64,000 nt of DNA, taken from assembly GCF_963675065.1 (NCBI RefSeq), contig NZ_OY775906.1, positions 2,210,001 through 2,274,000 of the forward strand, given 5' to 3'. Source of the DNA: an uncultured Draconibacterium sp. (GTDB lineage Bacteria; Bacteroidota; Bacteroidia; Bacteroidales; Prolixibacteraceae). Both the position numbers and the translations under genes were made by a program. Of this stretch, positions 35,632 to 44,491 are shown one piece after another; the stretch's first letter is position 1; every line of letters begins with the position of its first letter. The notes beneath the pieces were generated by a model, which made no database searches, had not been told where the DNA came from, and saw nothing but the letters and a program-made list of their open reading frames with translations.

Positions 35632-36960
35632 ATGAAAAATTCAACAAGTTGGTGGTTTATTCTTGCCCTATTGATAATTGTTGCCGCTCTCGGCGTAATT
35701 ATTCCTAGCGGAGTTGGAGAAATTGACACCTCGAACCTCGACGCCGGAGATACGGCCTGGATGCTAACAGCAACAGGCTTAGTATTGTTAATGACTCCGG
35801 GACTAGCATTCTTCTACGGAGGAATGATACAGTCGAGAAATATTATTTCTACCATATTGCAAAGTTATATTGCCATGGGTATTGTAAGTGTGCTATGGGT
35901 TGTAGTTGGTTTTAGCATTGCCTTTGGCGACAGTATAGGGGCTGAAGGTTTTGGTTTATTTGGTAATCCGGCTACCTTTTTTATGTTCCGAGGAGTTGGG
36001 GGTGGCACTCATCCCGATTTTGCCCCAACGTTCCCATTTGCAGTATTTGCAATGTTCCAGCTAAAATTTGCGATCATCACCCCAGCTCTAATTACCGGAT
36101 CGTTTGCCGGAAGAGTACGTTTCAGAGCGTATATGCTATTTATGGTACTCTTTATATTATTTATCTATGCACCACTGGCTCACTGGACCTGGCATCCAAA
36201 CGGATTCTTGCGTAACTGGGGAGTTCTCGATTTCGCGGGTGGAACAGTTGTACATATGTCGGCAGGTTTTGCTGCTTTAGCAGGTGCCATGTTCCTCGGA
36301 AGAAGAAAAGATGCCAACAAAGAAATTAAGCCGGCAAACATTCCTTATATTTTACTTGGTGCAGGAATGCTCTGGTTTGGCTGGTTTGGTTTTAATGCGG
36401 GATCTGCTTTAGCAGCCGATTCTGTTGCTGCATCGGCCTTGGTAAACACCAATACAGCTTCTGCAGCTGCCATGTTAACCTGGATATTTTTTGATGCAGC
36501 ACAAGGTAAAAAACCATCTGCAGTTGGCGCGGCTATCGGACTTGTTGTAGGTTTGGTTGCTATTACACCGGCTGCCGGATTCGTAAATGTGGGCGCAAGT
36601 ATATTTATTGGTGTAATTGCAGCTATTATTAGCAACTACGCCATTACACTTCGTACAAAATCAAAATTGGATGATACATTGGATGTATTCCCTGCTCATG
36701 GGATGGGGGGTATTACTGGTATGTTATTTACCGCCGTATTTGCAAATGAAGTTGGATTAATATACGGAGAGACCACAACTTTCCTTTATCATTTACTGGC
36801 GCTGGTTATTGTTGGTATTTTTACATTCGGAGGTTCAATGCTGATGTATAAAATTACTGATATGATTGTTCCGATGCGAATTTCTCCTCATGGCGAGAAG
36901 GTTGGTTTGGATATTAGCCAACACGATGAATCATATAATTTTGTCTACATAGAAGATTAA
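35632..36960 (+). CDS. amt: Ammonium transporter, Amt/MEP/Rh family
   Basis: A 442-residue integral membrane channel for ammonium uptake with 11-12 hydrophobic segments after a signal-like first helix (about 7-26). The conserved D200 in LDFAGG and the twin pore histidines H208 (VVHMSAG) and H356 (FPAHGMGG) are present. No glnK (PII) follows, although amt-glnK pairing is the bacterial norm; instead two Lrp/AsnC genes flank it. A strong terminator closes the unit. Confidence 0.95.
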   Translation: MKNSTSWWFILALLIIVAALGVIIPSGVGEIDTSNLDAGDTAWMLTATGLVLLMTPGLAFFYGGMIQSRNIISTILQSYIAMGIVSVLWVVVGFSIAFGDSIGAEGFGLFGNPATFFMFRGVGGGTHPDFAPTFPFAVFAMFQLKFAIITPALITGSFAGRVRFRAYMLFMVLFILFIYAPLAHWTWHPNGFLRNWGVLDFAGGTVVHMSAGFAALAGAMFLGRRKDANKEIKPANIPYILLGAGMLWFGWFGFNAGSALAADSVAASALVNTNTASAAAMLTWIFFDAAQGKKPSAVGAAIGLVVGLVAITPAAGFVNVGASIFIGVIAAIISNYAITLRTKSKLDDTLDVFPAHGMGGITGMLFTAVFANEVGLIYGETTTFLYHLLALVIVGIFTFGGSMLMYKITDMIVPMRISPHGEKVGLDISQHDESYNFVYIED

Positions 36961-36980
36961 AGAGATACGTCAAGCATAAA

Positions 36981-37010
36981 AAAGGCCGGTTAAAACCGGC
37001 CTTTTTTTTT
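36981..37010. terminator. Bidirectional terminator between amt and Lrp gene 2
   Basis: AAAGGCCGGTT and AACCGGCCTTT form an 11-bp stem, with T9 on the plus side and A-run on the other side. Confidence 0.9.
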
Positions 37011-37494
37011 ATTTAATAGGTACTTGTCGTTTAAAATCCATTTCCAAAGAAATAAATGTTTCCGTGCGGGCAATTCCCTCAATATCCTGCAGTTGCTCAT
37101 CGATCAGGCGTTTTAAGTGCTTGTTCGTTTTTGTCTGTATTTTAACAAAAATAGCATAAGCCCCTGTTGTATAATGACACTCAACAACTTCCGGAATATT
37201 TCTCAAGGCTTCGGCAACCTGAGTGTGGTACTTTGCCTTATCAAGATAAATTCCCATGTAAGCGCAGGTGTTGTACCCCAGTTTTTGCGGGCTAACAACA
37301 AATTCGCTTCCATGTACAACACCAATATTTAACAAGCGCTGAACACGTTGATGAATAGCAGCACCTGAAACTCCACATTCACGGGCAACTTCTAAGAAAG
37401 GTATTCGGGCATTTTTTGTAATAAGCTTTAATATCTTTTCGTCCAGCTCATCAATATCAGCCGGTTTTTCCTCTAAATAATCATTCGACTTCAT
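37009..37494 (-). CDS. Lrp/AsnC family transcriptional regulator 2
   Basis: A 161-residue paralogue of the regulator at 34805: the same layout, with HTH (LDEKILKLITKNARIPFLEV.. GVSGAAIHQRV) preceded by a ~14-residue acidic extension, and the RAM domain with VECHYTTGAYAIFVKI. The two share many identical stretches, so they likely arose by duplication around amt and may form homo- or hetero-oligomers. It is convergent with amt across the terminator, and its -7 box is upstream at 37531. Confidence 0.93.
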   Translation of the reverse strand: MKSNDYLEEKPADIDELDEKILKLITKNARIPFLEVARECGVSGAAIHQRVQRLLNIGVVHGSEFVVSPQKLGYNTCAYMGIYLDKAKYHTQVAEALRNIPEVVECHYTTGAYAIFVKIQTKTNKHLKRLIDEQLQDIEGIARTETFISLEMDFKRQVPIK

Positions 37495-37530
37495 GTTTCA
37501 AATCTTCTGTGTTAGTTTCAAATTATAGGA

Positions 37531-37538
37531 CAAATGTA
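37531..37538 (-). promoter_or_regulatory. Bacteroidota -7 box of Lrp gene 2
   Basis: Minus-strand TACATTTG matches TANNTTTG, 37 bp before the ATG. No convincing -33 box was seen. Confidence 0.45.
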
Positions 37539-37649
37539 GGCAAAATTTACAATCACTAATCTCTGATGCTTTAAAACATATTATTGCTTACAAATTGTAA
37601 GAAACTTATTTTTTTAAAGAAGTAAAAACCAGAGCAATACACACCTGGA

Positions 37650-38966
37650 TTACCGCAGCGCAATCTTTTCAATATCAGCACCTGAAGGTTCTTGAAAAAC
37701 CCTCAGTTCGAACTCGGGAATAACAGCAAATATATGGTCGAAAATGTCGGCCTGAATACTTTCATAATTTGCCCATTCCTGGTCGGCGCTAAACACATAA
37801 ATTTCAATGGGCAAACCTTTGCCAACCGGTTGCAACTGGCGTACTAAGAATGTAAGATCCTGTTTAATTTTTGGATGCTGACGAAGATATACTTCCAGGT
37901 ACTTTCTGAAAATACCAACATTGGTTTGATGCCGTCCACTGATATAGTCTTCCTCTGCCAGGTTCTTTCCTTTGTTGTATTCTTTCAGTTCTTTTTCCTT
38001 TATCTGAATATAAGACCTGATGAGATCGAACTTTTCGAAACGCTCCAACATGGCCGTATCGCAAAACTTAATGGTATTAGTATCAATGGCAACCGAGCGT
38101 TTTATACGGCGCCCCCCTGCTTCTTCCATACCTTTCCAGTTATAGAACGACTCGGAAACCAGCGCGTACGTCGGAATAGTGGTAATGGTTTTATCCCAGT
38201 TCTGAACTTTTACTGTATTTAAAGTTATATCGATAACAGTTCCGTCGGCTTTGTGTCCATCCATTTGAATCCAGTCACCAATTTTAACCATATCGTTTGC
38301 CGACAACTGAATAGAAGCCACAAAACCAAGTATTGTATCGCGGAAAACCAACAGTAAAACTGCAGCAATAGCTCCCAATCCTGCCAAAAGAGCTGTTGGG
38401 TCTTTTCCAAGCAAAACAGCTATTAGCAATATTCCAGCCATAAAAAACACAAAAATCTTTACCAGCTGAACATAGCCCTTTATCGGGCGACTATGAGCAA
38501 ATTCCGTTGTATTATAAATCTGCAATGCAGCATTTAATACTGAATTTGCCACAAAAACAATAATTGTTATAAAGTAAATGCGCGATATTTTCAGCAACAA
38601 ATCGGTGAGGCCCCAATAATAATCTTGCGACAGCGAGTTATAAACCTCAGGTGCTAGTTCACTTACTTCCTGATGAATATTAGGATAAGAGAAATCGGAA
38701 GTATAAAAAAGTATAAATGCAGGAATCAAATGTGCCAGGCCTCTAAAAACCCGATTTTCAATTAAAATATCATCCCAGTTTGTTTTTGTACGATTGGCAA
38801 TACGCTGTACAATCGCCAAAAAGATCTTCCGTGTAACAAAATGTGCAAACCATGCCACAAAAACTATTAGCACGATACAGGCTAATGCAGCTAATGGTTT
38901 CGCCAAAAACTCCATGTTTTCGATCCCTCGGATATGGTCAAGCAAGTAACTGTAAATGATTCTCAT
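37650..38966 (-). CDS. Mechanosensitive ion channel, MscS family (YbdG-like)
   Basis: A 438-residue inner-membrane channel that protects against osmotic downshift. It has about five helices; the pore-lining TM3 appears as LLAGLGAIAAVLLLVFRD (about 192-209), followed by the beta domain VKIGDWIQMDGHKADGTVIDI (from 226) and a large cytosolic C-terminal domain. Size and the extra N-terminal helices fit YbdG (415 residues) rather than MscS (286). It appears to be transcribed alone. Confidence 0.9.
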   Translation of the reverse strand: MRIIYSYLLDHIRGIENMEFLAKPLAALACIVLIVFVAWFAHFVTRKIFLAIVQRIANRTKTNWDDILIENRVFRGLAHLIPAFILFYTSDFSYPNIHQEVSELAPEVYNSLSQDYYWGLTDLLLKISRIYFITIIVFVANSVLNAALQIYNTTEFAHSRPIKGYVQLVKIFVFFMAGILLIAVLLGKDPTALLAGLGAIAAVLLLVFRDTILGFVASIQLSANDMVKIGDWIQMDGHKADGTVIDITLNTVKVQNWDKTITTIPTYALVSESFYNWKGMEEAGGRRIKRSVAIDTNTIKFCDTAMLERFEKFDLIRSYIQIKEKELKEYNKGKNLAEEDYISGRHQTNVGIFRKYLEVYLRQHPKIKQDLTFLVRQLQPVGKGLPIEIYVFSADQEWANYESIQADIFDHIFAVIPEFELRVFQEPSGADIEKIALR

Positions 38967-39209
38967 ATGATTAAAATAATTTTATTTTGATTGTTTTCTC
39001 CTGTTCACTTAGAATGGTTTTTATACCAACTTTTCTGCTAATTAGGCACCAATTTATTATTAATAGTCGAGAATAAAAATCTCTTTTACTATCTGGAAAT
39101 TTATTAAAATTGGCAAATTGAAATTGTTTATAGAAAAGTTAACGTATATATCATACTTTGTCTCTAAATGAATTCTTATTTTCATCCAAAAATAATAAAT
39201 GAACATAAA

Positions 39210-40484
39210 ATGAAGCTGAAGTTTTCTTTTATTCTTTTAATACTCCCTTTTTTAGCATTCACACAGCCCAAATTCAACACCTATTTTAAAGATAAAACTT
39301 TTCGCTTCGATTTTCTGCTGGGCGGGAACAGTAAAGAGGTTGTAGTGTATCCGAAGCAAATGAAACAGGAGCCGTTTTGGGGTGGTTCGAAAACAAACCT
39401 CATCGATGTGTTTAACTACGGCAGTTACCGCTACCGGGTTTTCGATCTGAAATCGGACAGTCTGATATATAGCAAAGGTTTTAGCACACTTTTTCAGGAA
39501 TGGCAAACTACAGCCGACGCCAAAACCAGCAACAAAACCTTTTACCAGGCAGCACTTTTCCCATATCCCAAACACGATGTGCGTTTGGAAATTGATGCCC
39601 GACAGTGGGACGGAACTTTTAAAACAATTTTTGAAACCGATATAGATCCAAAGGATTATTTCATTATAAAAGAAGACACACGTGATTTTAAAACCAAAGA
39701 CATTGTTAAAAACGGCGATCCGGCAAAAAAAGTAGATATTGTTATTTTGGCCGAAGGTTACACGGCTGCCGAAATGGAAGATTTTTATGATGATGCGGCA
39801 AAGGTTTCGGGCTATTTGTTCGATACGGAGCCATTCAAGTCGGAGAAAGAACACTTTAATGTGCGCGCCGTATTTGCCGCTTCGGAAGATTCGGGTACCG
39901 ACGTTCCGGGCGAACACATTTACAAAAACACTTATTTCAACACCAGTTATTATACCTTTGATTTGCCGCGCTACCTGACTACTTCCGACATGAAAACGAT
40001 ATACGATGCGGCGGCCAGTGTTCCTTACGACCAGATTTATGTGCTGGTAAATACCGAACGTTACGGCGGTGGCGGATTTTACAATTTTGTTACCGTTTGT
40101 ACTGCCGATAATGAACTGACACCAAAAATTATTGTACACGAATTTGGTCACGGTTTTGGCGGGCTGGGCGACGAATATTACAACTCTGCCGTAGCTTACG
40201 AAGATTTCTACAACCTTGAAATTGAACCCTGGGAACCCAACATCACCACATTGGTTGATTTTGACAAAAAGTGGAAAAATATGATCGATGAAGCCACTCC
40301 GGTTCCAACACCACGAAAAGCTAAATACAAAAATACCATTGGTGTGTACGAAGGAGGTGGTTATATGGCCGAAGGCATTTACAGCCCGCATATCGACTGC
40401 CGAATGAATACCAACGAAGCCGAAGGTTTTTGCCCGGTGTGCCAGGAAGCCATTCGGAAGGTTATTCGCTTTTATTCGGAGTAA
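39210..40484 (+). CDS. Secreted peptidase, M64 (IgA peptidase) family
   Basis: A 424-residue zinc metallopeptidase with signal peptide (MKLKFSFILLILPFLAF). An N-terminal all-beta M64_N domain (about 20-165) precedes the catalytic domain with HEFGHGFGGLGDEY, encoded near 40137-40178 (HExxHxxxxxGDEY zinc site). A C-terminal CRMNTNEAEGFCPVC may form a disulfide. Substrate is unknown; the family was named for an IgA protease but is widespread in environmental Bacteroidota. ATG 39210 is preferred over 39168 because it starts the signal peptide. Confidence 0.88.
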   Translation: MKLKFSFILLILPFLAFTQPKFNTYFKDKTFRFDFLLGGNSKEVVVYPKQMKQEPFWGGSKTNLIDVFNYGSYRYRVFDLKSDSLIYSKGFSTLFQEWQTTADAKTSNKTFYQAALFPYPKHDVRLEIDARQWDGTFKTIFETDIDPKDYFIIKEDTRDFKTKDIVKNGDPAKKVDIVILAEGYTAAEMEDFYDDAAKVSGYLFDTEPFKSEKEHFNVRAVFAASEDSGTDVPGEHIYKNTYFNTSYYTFDLPRYLTTSDMKTIYDAAASVPYDQIYVLVNTERYGGGGFYNFVTVCTADNELTPKIIVHEFGHGFGGLGDEYYNSAVAYEDFYNLEIEPWEPNITTLVDFDKKWKNMIDEATPVPTPRKAKYKNTIGVYEGGGYMAEGIYSPHIDCRMNTNEAEGFCPVCQEAIRKVIRFYSE

Positions 40485-40596
40485 TACAAAATCTACAATA
40501 TTTCGGAGTAGAAAATAAATCATCAATTTGTATCTCCTTAAAAGTGGAGAACAAAAAATATATCAGGTTTCATCTCCCAAAAAGTTGAAATAAAAA

Positions 40597-40629
40597 AAAG
40601 CGGATGAGCATTCAACTCATCCGCTTTTT
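40597..40629. terminator. Bidirectional terminator (M64 / small membrane protein)
   Basis: AAAGCGGATGAG and CTCATCCGCTTT form a 12-bp stem with A/T runs on both sides. Confidence 0.9.
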
Positions 40630-40646
40630 CTATCGCTTTTCTTTTA

Positions 40647-40973
40647 CTATTCTTTGTTCTTCAAAAGTTTAGAAGTGATAAAGTAAGCTACAATTAAGCC
40701 AACTCCTCCAAGAACTAAGATTGCAGTAAAGAAGGCAACTACTTCATTCATTACGTTTGATAACGCAAATCCGACAACCACCCCCAAGCCTACTGCAATT
40801 AAAAAGATTCCCCACTTAACCAGCGAAAGCTGCGAGCATTCACCTTTAAATATTCCGGCATCGAGCCCTTTTTCTACCAGTGCCAGGCGCTCTTTTGTGC
40901 GTGTTGTCCAGTAAACATACAAGATGGCGAAGATTGCCAGAAAAAAACTGATTGGTACGAAAATTCCTTCCAT
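40647..40973 (-). CDS. Small membrane protein, DUF6249-like
   Basis: A 108-residue protein with three predicted membrane helices (about 5-22, 50-70, 80-102) and the soluble segment TRTKERLALVEKGLDAGIF between the first two. I tentatively assign DUF6249. It is divergent from an ECF sigma operon across a 550-bp gap; in Bacteroidota such small proteins are often found beside sigma factors, so it may belong to the same response. No function is known. Confidence 0.65.
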   Translation of the reverse strand: MEGIFVPISFFLAIFAILYVYWTTRTKERLALVEKGLDAGIFKGECSQLSLVKWGIFLIAVGLGVVVGFALSNVMNEVVAFFTAILVLGGVGLIVAYFITSKLLKNKE

Positions 40974-41194
40974 GATATTAAATTTTAGTTTGTTTTTTTA
41001 TTCTGTTTTCGCTCTTTTGACGCCATGTTGTTTCTGCGGTTACAACTTTTCGGTTTTTTTTTTCTTGCTGATGCATAGTTTATTGCTGAAAGTGCAGGTA
41101 AACGCTGATTTTTATTTTATTAAAGCCACTATCGAAATCATTAGTTTTTAGAAAGTAATACTCTCCTTTATTATTTATATAATACAACTAACTA

Positions 41195-41290
41195 CCACAT
41201 TGGCTGCAGCCACCTGTCTACCGGCAAGGAAGGTTTTCCCTCACGAGGGGAAACAGCTGAAATGTTAAGCATCCAGCTTTAATGTATATT
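41195..41290. ncRNA. Candidate structured RNA or regulatory element
   Basis: A GC-rich island in an AT-rich 550-bp divergent gap. It has three stem-forming segments: GGCTGCAGCC (perfect palindrome near 41198), TTTCCC..GGGAAA around TCACGA (near 41236-41254) and AGCTG..CAGCT (near 41256-41278). No open reading frame explains it, and I could not match it to a known riboswitch class. Strand is undecided. Confidence 0.3.
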
Positions 41291-41299
41291 AGAAAGAAT

Positions 41300-41522
41300 C
41301 TTAAGTGCTTGCTCCCCTTTTAAATGAAGCTCCAACAGGACGAGCGGTAAAAGAAAATAATTACTAATTCATGTTATTTGAGACTTTGTATTTATTACAT
41401 ATACCAATAATTCTATTGTTCTAATGTGGTGAAAAGTCTTATTTGTGTAATCCGCGTAATCTTCGAGAAACTTTTTCTTTGTAACTTGTAACCTGTTAAT
41501 CATTATTGCGTCAAAAGAGCGA
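41300..41522. other. Upstream region of ECF operon 2
   Basis: No gene was seen. The part from 41425 carries degenerate repeat words (TTTGTGTAATCCGCGTAATC, CTTTGTAACTTGTAACCTG) of the dispersed intergenic class. I found no exact TANNTTTG box close to the ECF start, consistent with transcription by an alternative sigma factor, but this is weak. Confidence 0.3.
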
Positions 41523-42089
41523 ATGGAGCAGAAAGATGATATCTATTACATAGATAAAGTAAAGGCCGGACAGACCAATTACTTTTCGTATATCGTTGAG
41601 CGATACCAAGATATTGTCTTCTCCATTGCAATGAAAGTTCTTAAAAATCGTGAAGACGCCGAAGAAATGGCACAGGAGAGTTTTATAAAAGCTTACAAAT
41701 CGTTGCACACTTTTAAAGGCACTGCAAAATTTTCGACCTGGCTGTACCGCATTACTTATAATAATTGTATTTCGGAGGTCAGGAAACGAAAAATACATTT
41801 TGCATCAACCGACGATGTGCAGATTGCCGACGAAGCCGAAGAAATGAACCTGGATGGAATACCGGAAGAAAACAGGGCACAAGCCATAAAGGCTGCCATG
41901 GACAAACTGCCGGAAGATGAATACACACTGATACTATTGTATTATTTCGAAGAACAATCGATCGAGGAAATCAGTAGAGTAACAAAACTCTCGGAGAGCA
42001 ATACAAAAGTGAAGCTTTACAGAGCACGTAAAAAGCTCTATACTATTTTAAATGAATTAATGAAAGACGAATTATACACCATATTATGA
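41523..42089 (+). CDS. ECF-type RNA polymerase sigma factor 2
   Basis: A 188-residue sigma factor: region 2 at about 15-85 (YFSYIVERYQDIVFSIAMKVLKN, NREDAEEMAQESFIKAYKSL.., STWLYRITYN) and region 4 at about 120-175 (LPEDEYTLILLYYFEEQSIEEISRVTKLSESNTKVKLYRARKKL). It overlaps the next gene by 4 bp. The layout mirrors the first ECF cassette at 7150. Confidence 0.93.
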   Translation: MEQKDDIYYIDKVKAGQTNYFSYIVERYQDIVFSIAMKVLKNREDAEEMAQESFIKAYKSLHTFKGTAKFSTWLYRITYNNCISEVRKRKIHFASTDDVQIADEAEEMNLDGIPEENRAQAIKAAMDKLPEDEYTLILLYYFEEQSIEEISRVTKLSESNTKVKLYRARKKLYTILNELMKDELYTIL

Positions 42090-42493
42090 GCGAACTGGAA
42101 GACATAAAATTAAGAGCATTTCTGCAAAACATGGAGCTGGATAAGCCAGACTCTGGTTTTACGGTGCAGGTGATGAATAAGATTTTTGCCGAAGATAGTG
42201 CACTCGAACAAATTAAACGGGAAAAGATACTTGGAAAAGGATTCTGGATTATTTCCATACTTTTTGTGGTGTTACTGGCAGCCATCTTCTTTGTAGGCAA
42301 CACCGGCGTGCAGGCCGACAGCCAAATCGGGCAATTGCTACCCGAAGCCGGACAAGGATTAACAGCAGGCTACGATTCGTTCTTTAGCAAACTGGGAACA
42401 TTGCCATTAAGTATTGCCGGAATTTCTATCGGCGTTTCGGTACTCATCTTCATCGACAAAATCATTAGCGCGAACAGTAAAATTTTTGCTTAA
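42086..42493 (+). CDS. Small membrane protein, candidate anti-sigma factor
   Basis: A 135-residue protein with a ~50-residue cytosolic N-terminus, TM1 (about 52-72), a periplasmic loop and TM2 (about 108-125). Coupling to the sigma gene (ATGA overlap) and the soluble N-terminus before TM1 suggest it holds the sigma factor at the membrane. No zinc anti-sigma motif is visible, so the role is inferred from position. Confidence 0.6.
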   Translation: MSELEDIKLRAFLQNMELDKPDSGFTVQVMNKIFAEDSALEQIKREKILGKGFWIISILFVVLLAAIFFVGNTGVQADSQIGQLLPEAGQGLTAGYDSFFSKLGTLPLSIAGISIGVSVLIFIDKIISANSKIFA

Positions 42494-42517
42494 ATATCAA
42501 ACAAGATAATCACTATG

Positions 42518-42546
42518 AATCCCGGCTGATCAGTCGGGATTTCTTT
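42518..42546. terminator. Terminator of ECF operon 2
   Basis: AATCCCG (42518-42524) pairs with CGGGATT (42535-42541) around the palindrome CTGATCAG, followed by TCTTTATT. Confidence 0.75.
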
Positions 42547-43222
42547 ATTCGTACTGTTTTAACAGCCCCAACATTATCAAGTATTGGGCAGCAATATAGG
42601 TTGTCATTATAAATAAACCTTCGTAAGGAATTGCGACAAGAAACCGATTGACAGCAATCAGCGAATCGGACAAAACAAAAAACAACGAACCTGCAAACAC
42701 CAGGCTAAAACTTACCGGGTGACCATTACCAAAGCGGTTCAGCGCCATTGCCGACATGGTTAAAATGGCTACCATATACACAAAAATGGCAAACCGCAGT
42801 ACCAAATCCAGTTGTGGAAAAAGCACGATATAAACAATTAAACCAAACGCAAGATAAGGGATTAGCCACATGGGTTTCTTTCTTAAAAACGATGTTTTCC
42901 CCGAAAGATCGATGGTGCGTAAAAACAGGAAAGTATAAAATACCTGCGCCACCAAAAACGAAGCAATCCCCAATACAAACCAGGTAAAATCGTCTGAGAA
43001 CATCATTAGCAAATCACCTAACCACGAAAAAAGAAATCCGACACCGGCAAACTGCAACACTTTTTTATCGATATTTTTTGAGTGCAAAAAGAAATATCCG
43101 GCAATCCATATTAAAAGTAAAGGCTTTGCAATATGATCGATCTGGGGGTTCTGCAAATACTCACCTATTAAATCGGCAACCACAATTACCACAAAAAGAA
43201 AGTGAAGAAAAATCTTTTTCAT
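42545..43222 (-). CDS. YhhN/lysoplasmalogenase family membrane protein
   Basis: A 225-residue protein from ATG 43222 with about eight short hydrophobic helices, as in YhhN/TMEM86 proteins, some of which hydrolyse the vinyl-ether bond of lysoplasmalogens. Family residues include the D in WLGDLLMMF and the SDSLIAVNRF segment near the C-terminus. Activity in this organism is uncertain. It is 55 bp downstream of hldD on the same strand, so possibly co-transcribed. Confidence 0.8.
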   Translation of the reverse strand: MKKIFLHFLFVVIVVADLIGEYLQNPQIDHIAKPLLLIWIAGYFFLHSKNIDKKVLQFAGVGFLFSWLGDLLMMFSDDFTWFVLGIASFLVAQVFYTFLFLRTIDLSGKTSFLRKKPMWLIPYLAFGLIVYIVLFPQLDLVLRFAIFVYMVAILTMSAMALNRFGNGHPVSFSLVFAGSLFFVLSDSLIAVNRFLVAIPYEGLFIMTTYIAAQYLIMLGLLKQYE

Positions 43223-43277
43223 CAATAGCTGTTTGAGGTAAAATTAAAATTATTCGGTTAAAAAACGAAACCGGAAC

Positions 43278-44243
43278 TTAAAAACAAGCCTCCAACATCA
43301 GGTACTTATTTACGTACTCGTTAACACCTTCCTCTAATTCAACAAAAGGCTTTTTGTAACCGACATCGCGCAATTTCTGCATTTCGGCCTCTGTAAAATA
43401 CTGGTATCTTCCTCGCAAATCAACGGGTGTATCAATAAATGAGATGTCGGGATTTATATTCAGACTGCTAAAAACAGCCTTTGTAAGGTCGAGAAAAGAA
43501 CGGGCCTTACCGGTACCAACATTATAAATACCCGAATTATCCTGGTTCTCCATAAAGTACATCATCACATCGGCAATGTCTTCCACATAAATAAAGTCGC
43601 GACTTTGCTCGCCATCTTTATAGGCTTTATGGTGCGAACGAAACAATTGCATGTGCCCTGTTTCTTTTATGGTTTTATAAGCATGTAACACCACCGAAGC
43701 CATTCGACCTTTGTGGTATTCGTTGGGTCCGTATACATTAAAGAATTTCATGCCTGCCCAAAACGGCGGAGTGCGGAACTGCTTTAGCGCCCATACATCA
43801 AAATCGTGTTTCGACCAACCATACAAATTTAGCGGTCGTAAATCATGAATTTTTCTATGCTCATCCGAGAAACCCTCTTCGCCATTACCATATGTAGCAG
43901 CCGACGATGCGTAAAGAAGAGGAACCTGAATTTCGGAACAGATATTCCAGAGGCGTTGCGAATAAATTAAGTTAAGTTGCTGATAGAGCTCGGGCTCCTG
44001 TCCCACCGTATCAGTACGTGCACCCAGGTGAAAAATAAAATCCACATCCTGTGCATTTTTAATCAACCAGTTAAAAAACTCATCCCGATCAATGTACTCG
44101 CGGTAATCCTTTTTCAGAAGATTTACATCTTTCCAGGGATCATCGAACTTATCAACCAGTATCAGATCTTTGTAACCTGCTTTGTTGAGTTTCCCTACTA
44201 AATAACTTCCGATAAATCCGGCTGCTCCTGTTACAACTATCAT
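43278..44243 (-). CDS. hldD: ADP-L-glycero-D-manno-heptose 6-epimerase
   Basis: A 321-residue extended short-chain dehydrogenase that epimerises ADP-heptose for the LPS inner core. N-terminal Rossmann loop VTGAAGFIGSYL, catalytic YGWSK (Y and K four residues apart), SSAATYG before it and RDFIYVEDIA after it are all present. Start ATG 44243 places the Rossmann motif at residue 4, as in HldD (310 in E. coli); the nine-residue upstream extension is rejected. Confidence 0.92.
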   Translation of the reverse strand: MIVVTGAAGFIGSYLVGKLNKAGYKDLILVDKFDDPWKDVNLLKKDYREYIDRDEFFNWLIKNAQDVDFIFHLGARTDTVGQEPELYQQLNLIYSQRLWNICSEIQVPLLYASSAATYGNGEEGFSDEHRKIHDLRPLNLYGWSKHDFDVWALKQFRTPPFWAGMKFFNVYGPNEYHKGRMASVVLHAYKTIKETGHMQLFRSHHKAYKDGEQSRDFIYVEDIADVMMYFMENQDNSGIYNVGTGKARSFLDLTKAVFSSLNINPDISFIDTPVDLRGRYQYFTEAEMQKLRDVGYKKPFVELEEGVNEYVNKYLMLEACF

Positions 44244-44491
44244 TTTAAAGCGGTTTCGTACGGTACGCAAAAACGCTGTTTTCTGAAAAATGTGGCTTCA
44301 TAATAAAAAACCAGCCACTTTGCTTTTTATTGTACGTGTCGCAAAATAAATTGAACTTTTCGTATTTGCCAAAAAATTGCATGTAAACGCACTCCAAAAA
44401 AAATAGGACAGCTTATTTTGCTATTAGAATTTAACATGCAACAATTTATGTAGCATTATCTGTAATGCGAAAGGAAAGCACAAATTCGATC

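Noticed and set aside
39252..40526. 424-codon open frame antisense to the M64 peptidase gene
   Set aside because: The plus strand encodes a complete HExxH peptidase with signal peptide. The antisense protein has no domain features and an Ile/Val/Phe/Lys-rich composition expected from the complement of AT-rich coding DNA.
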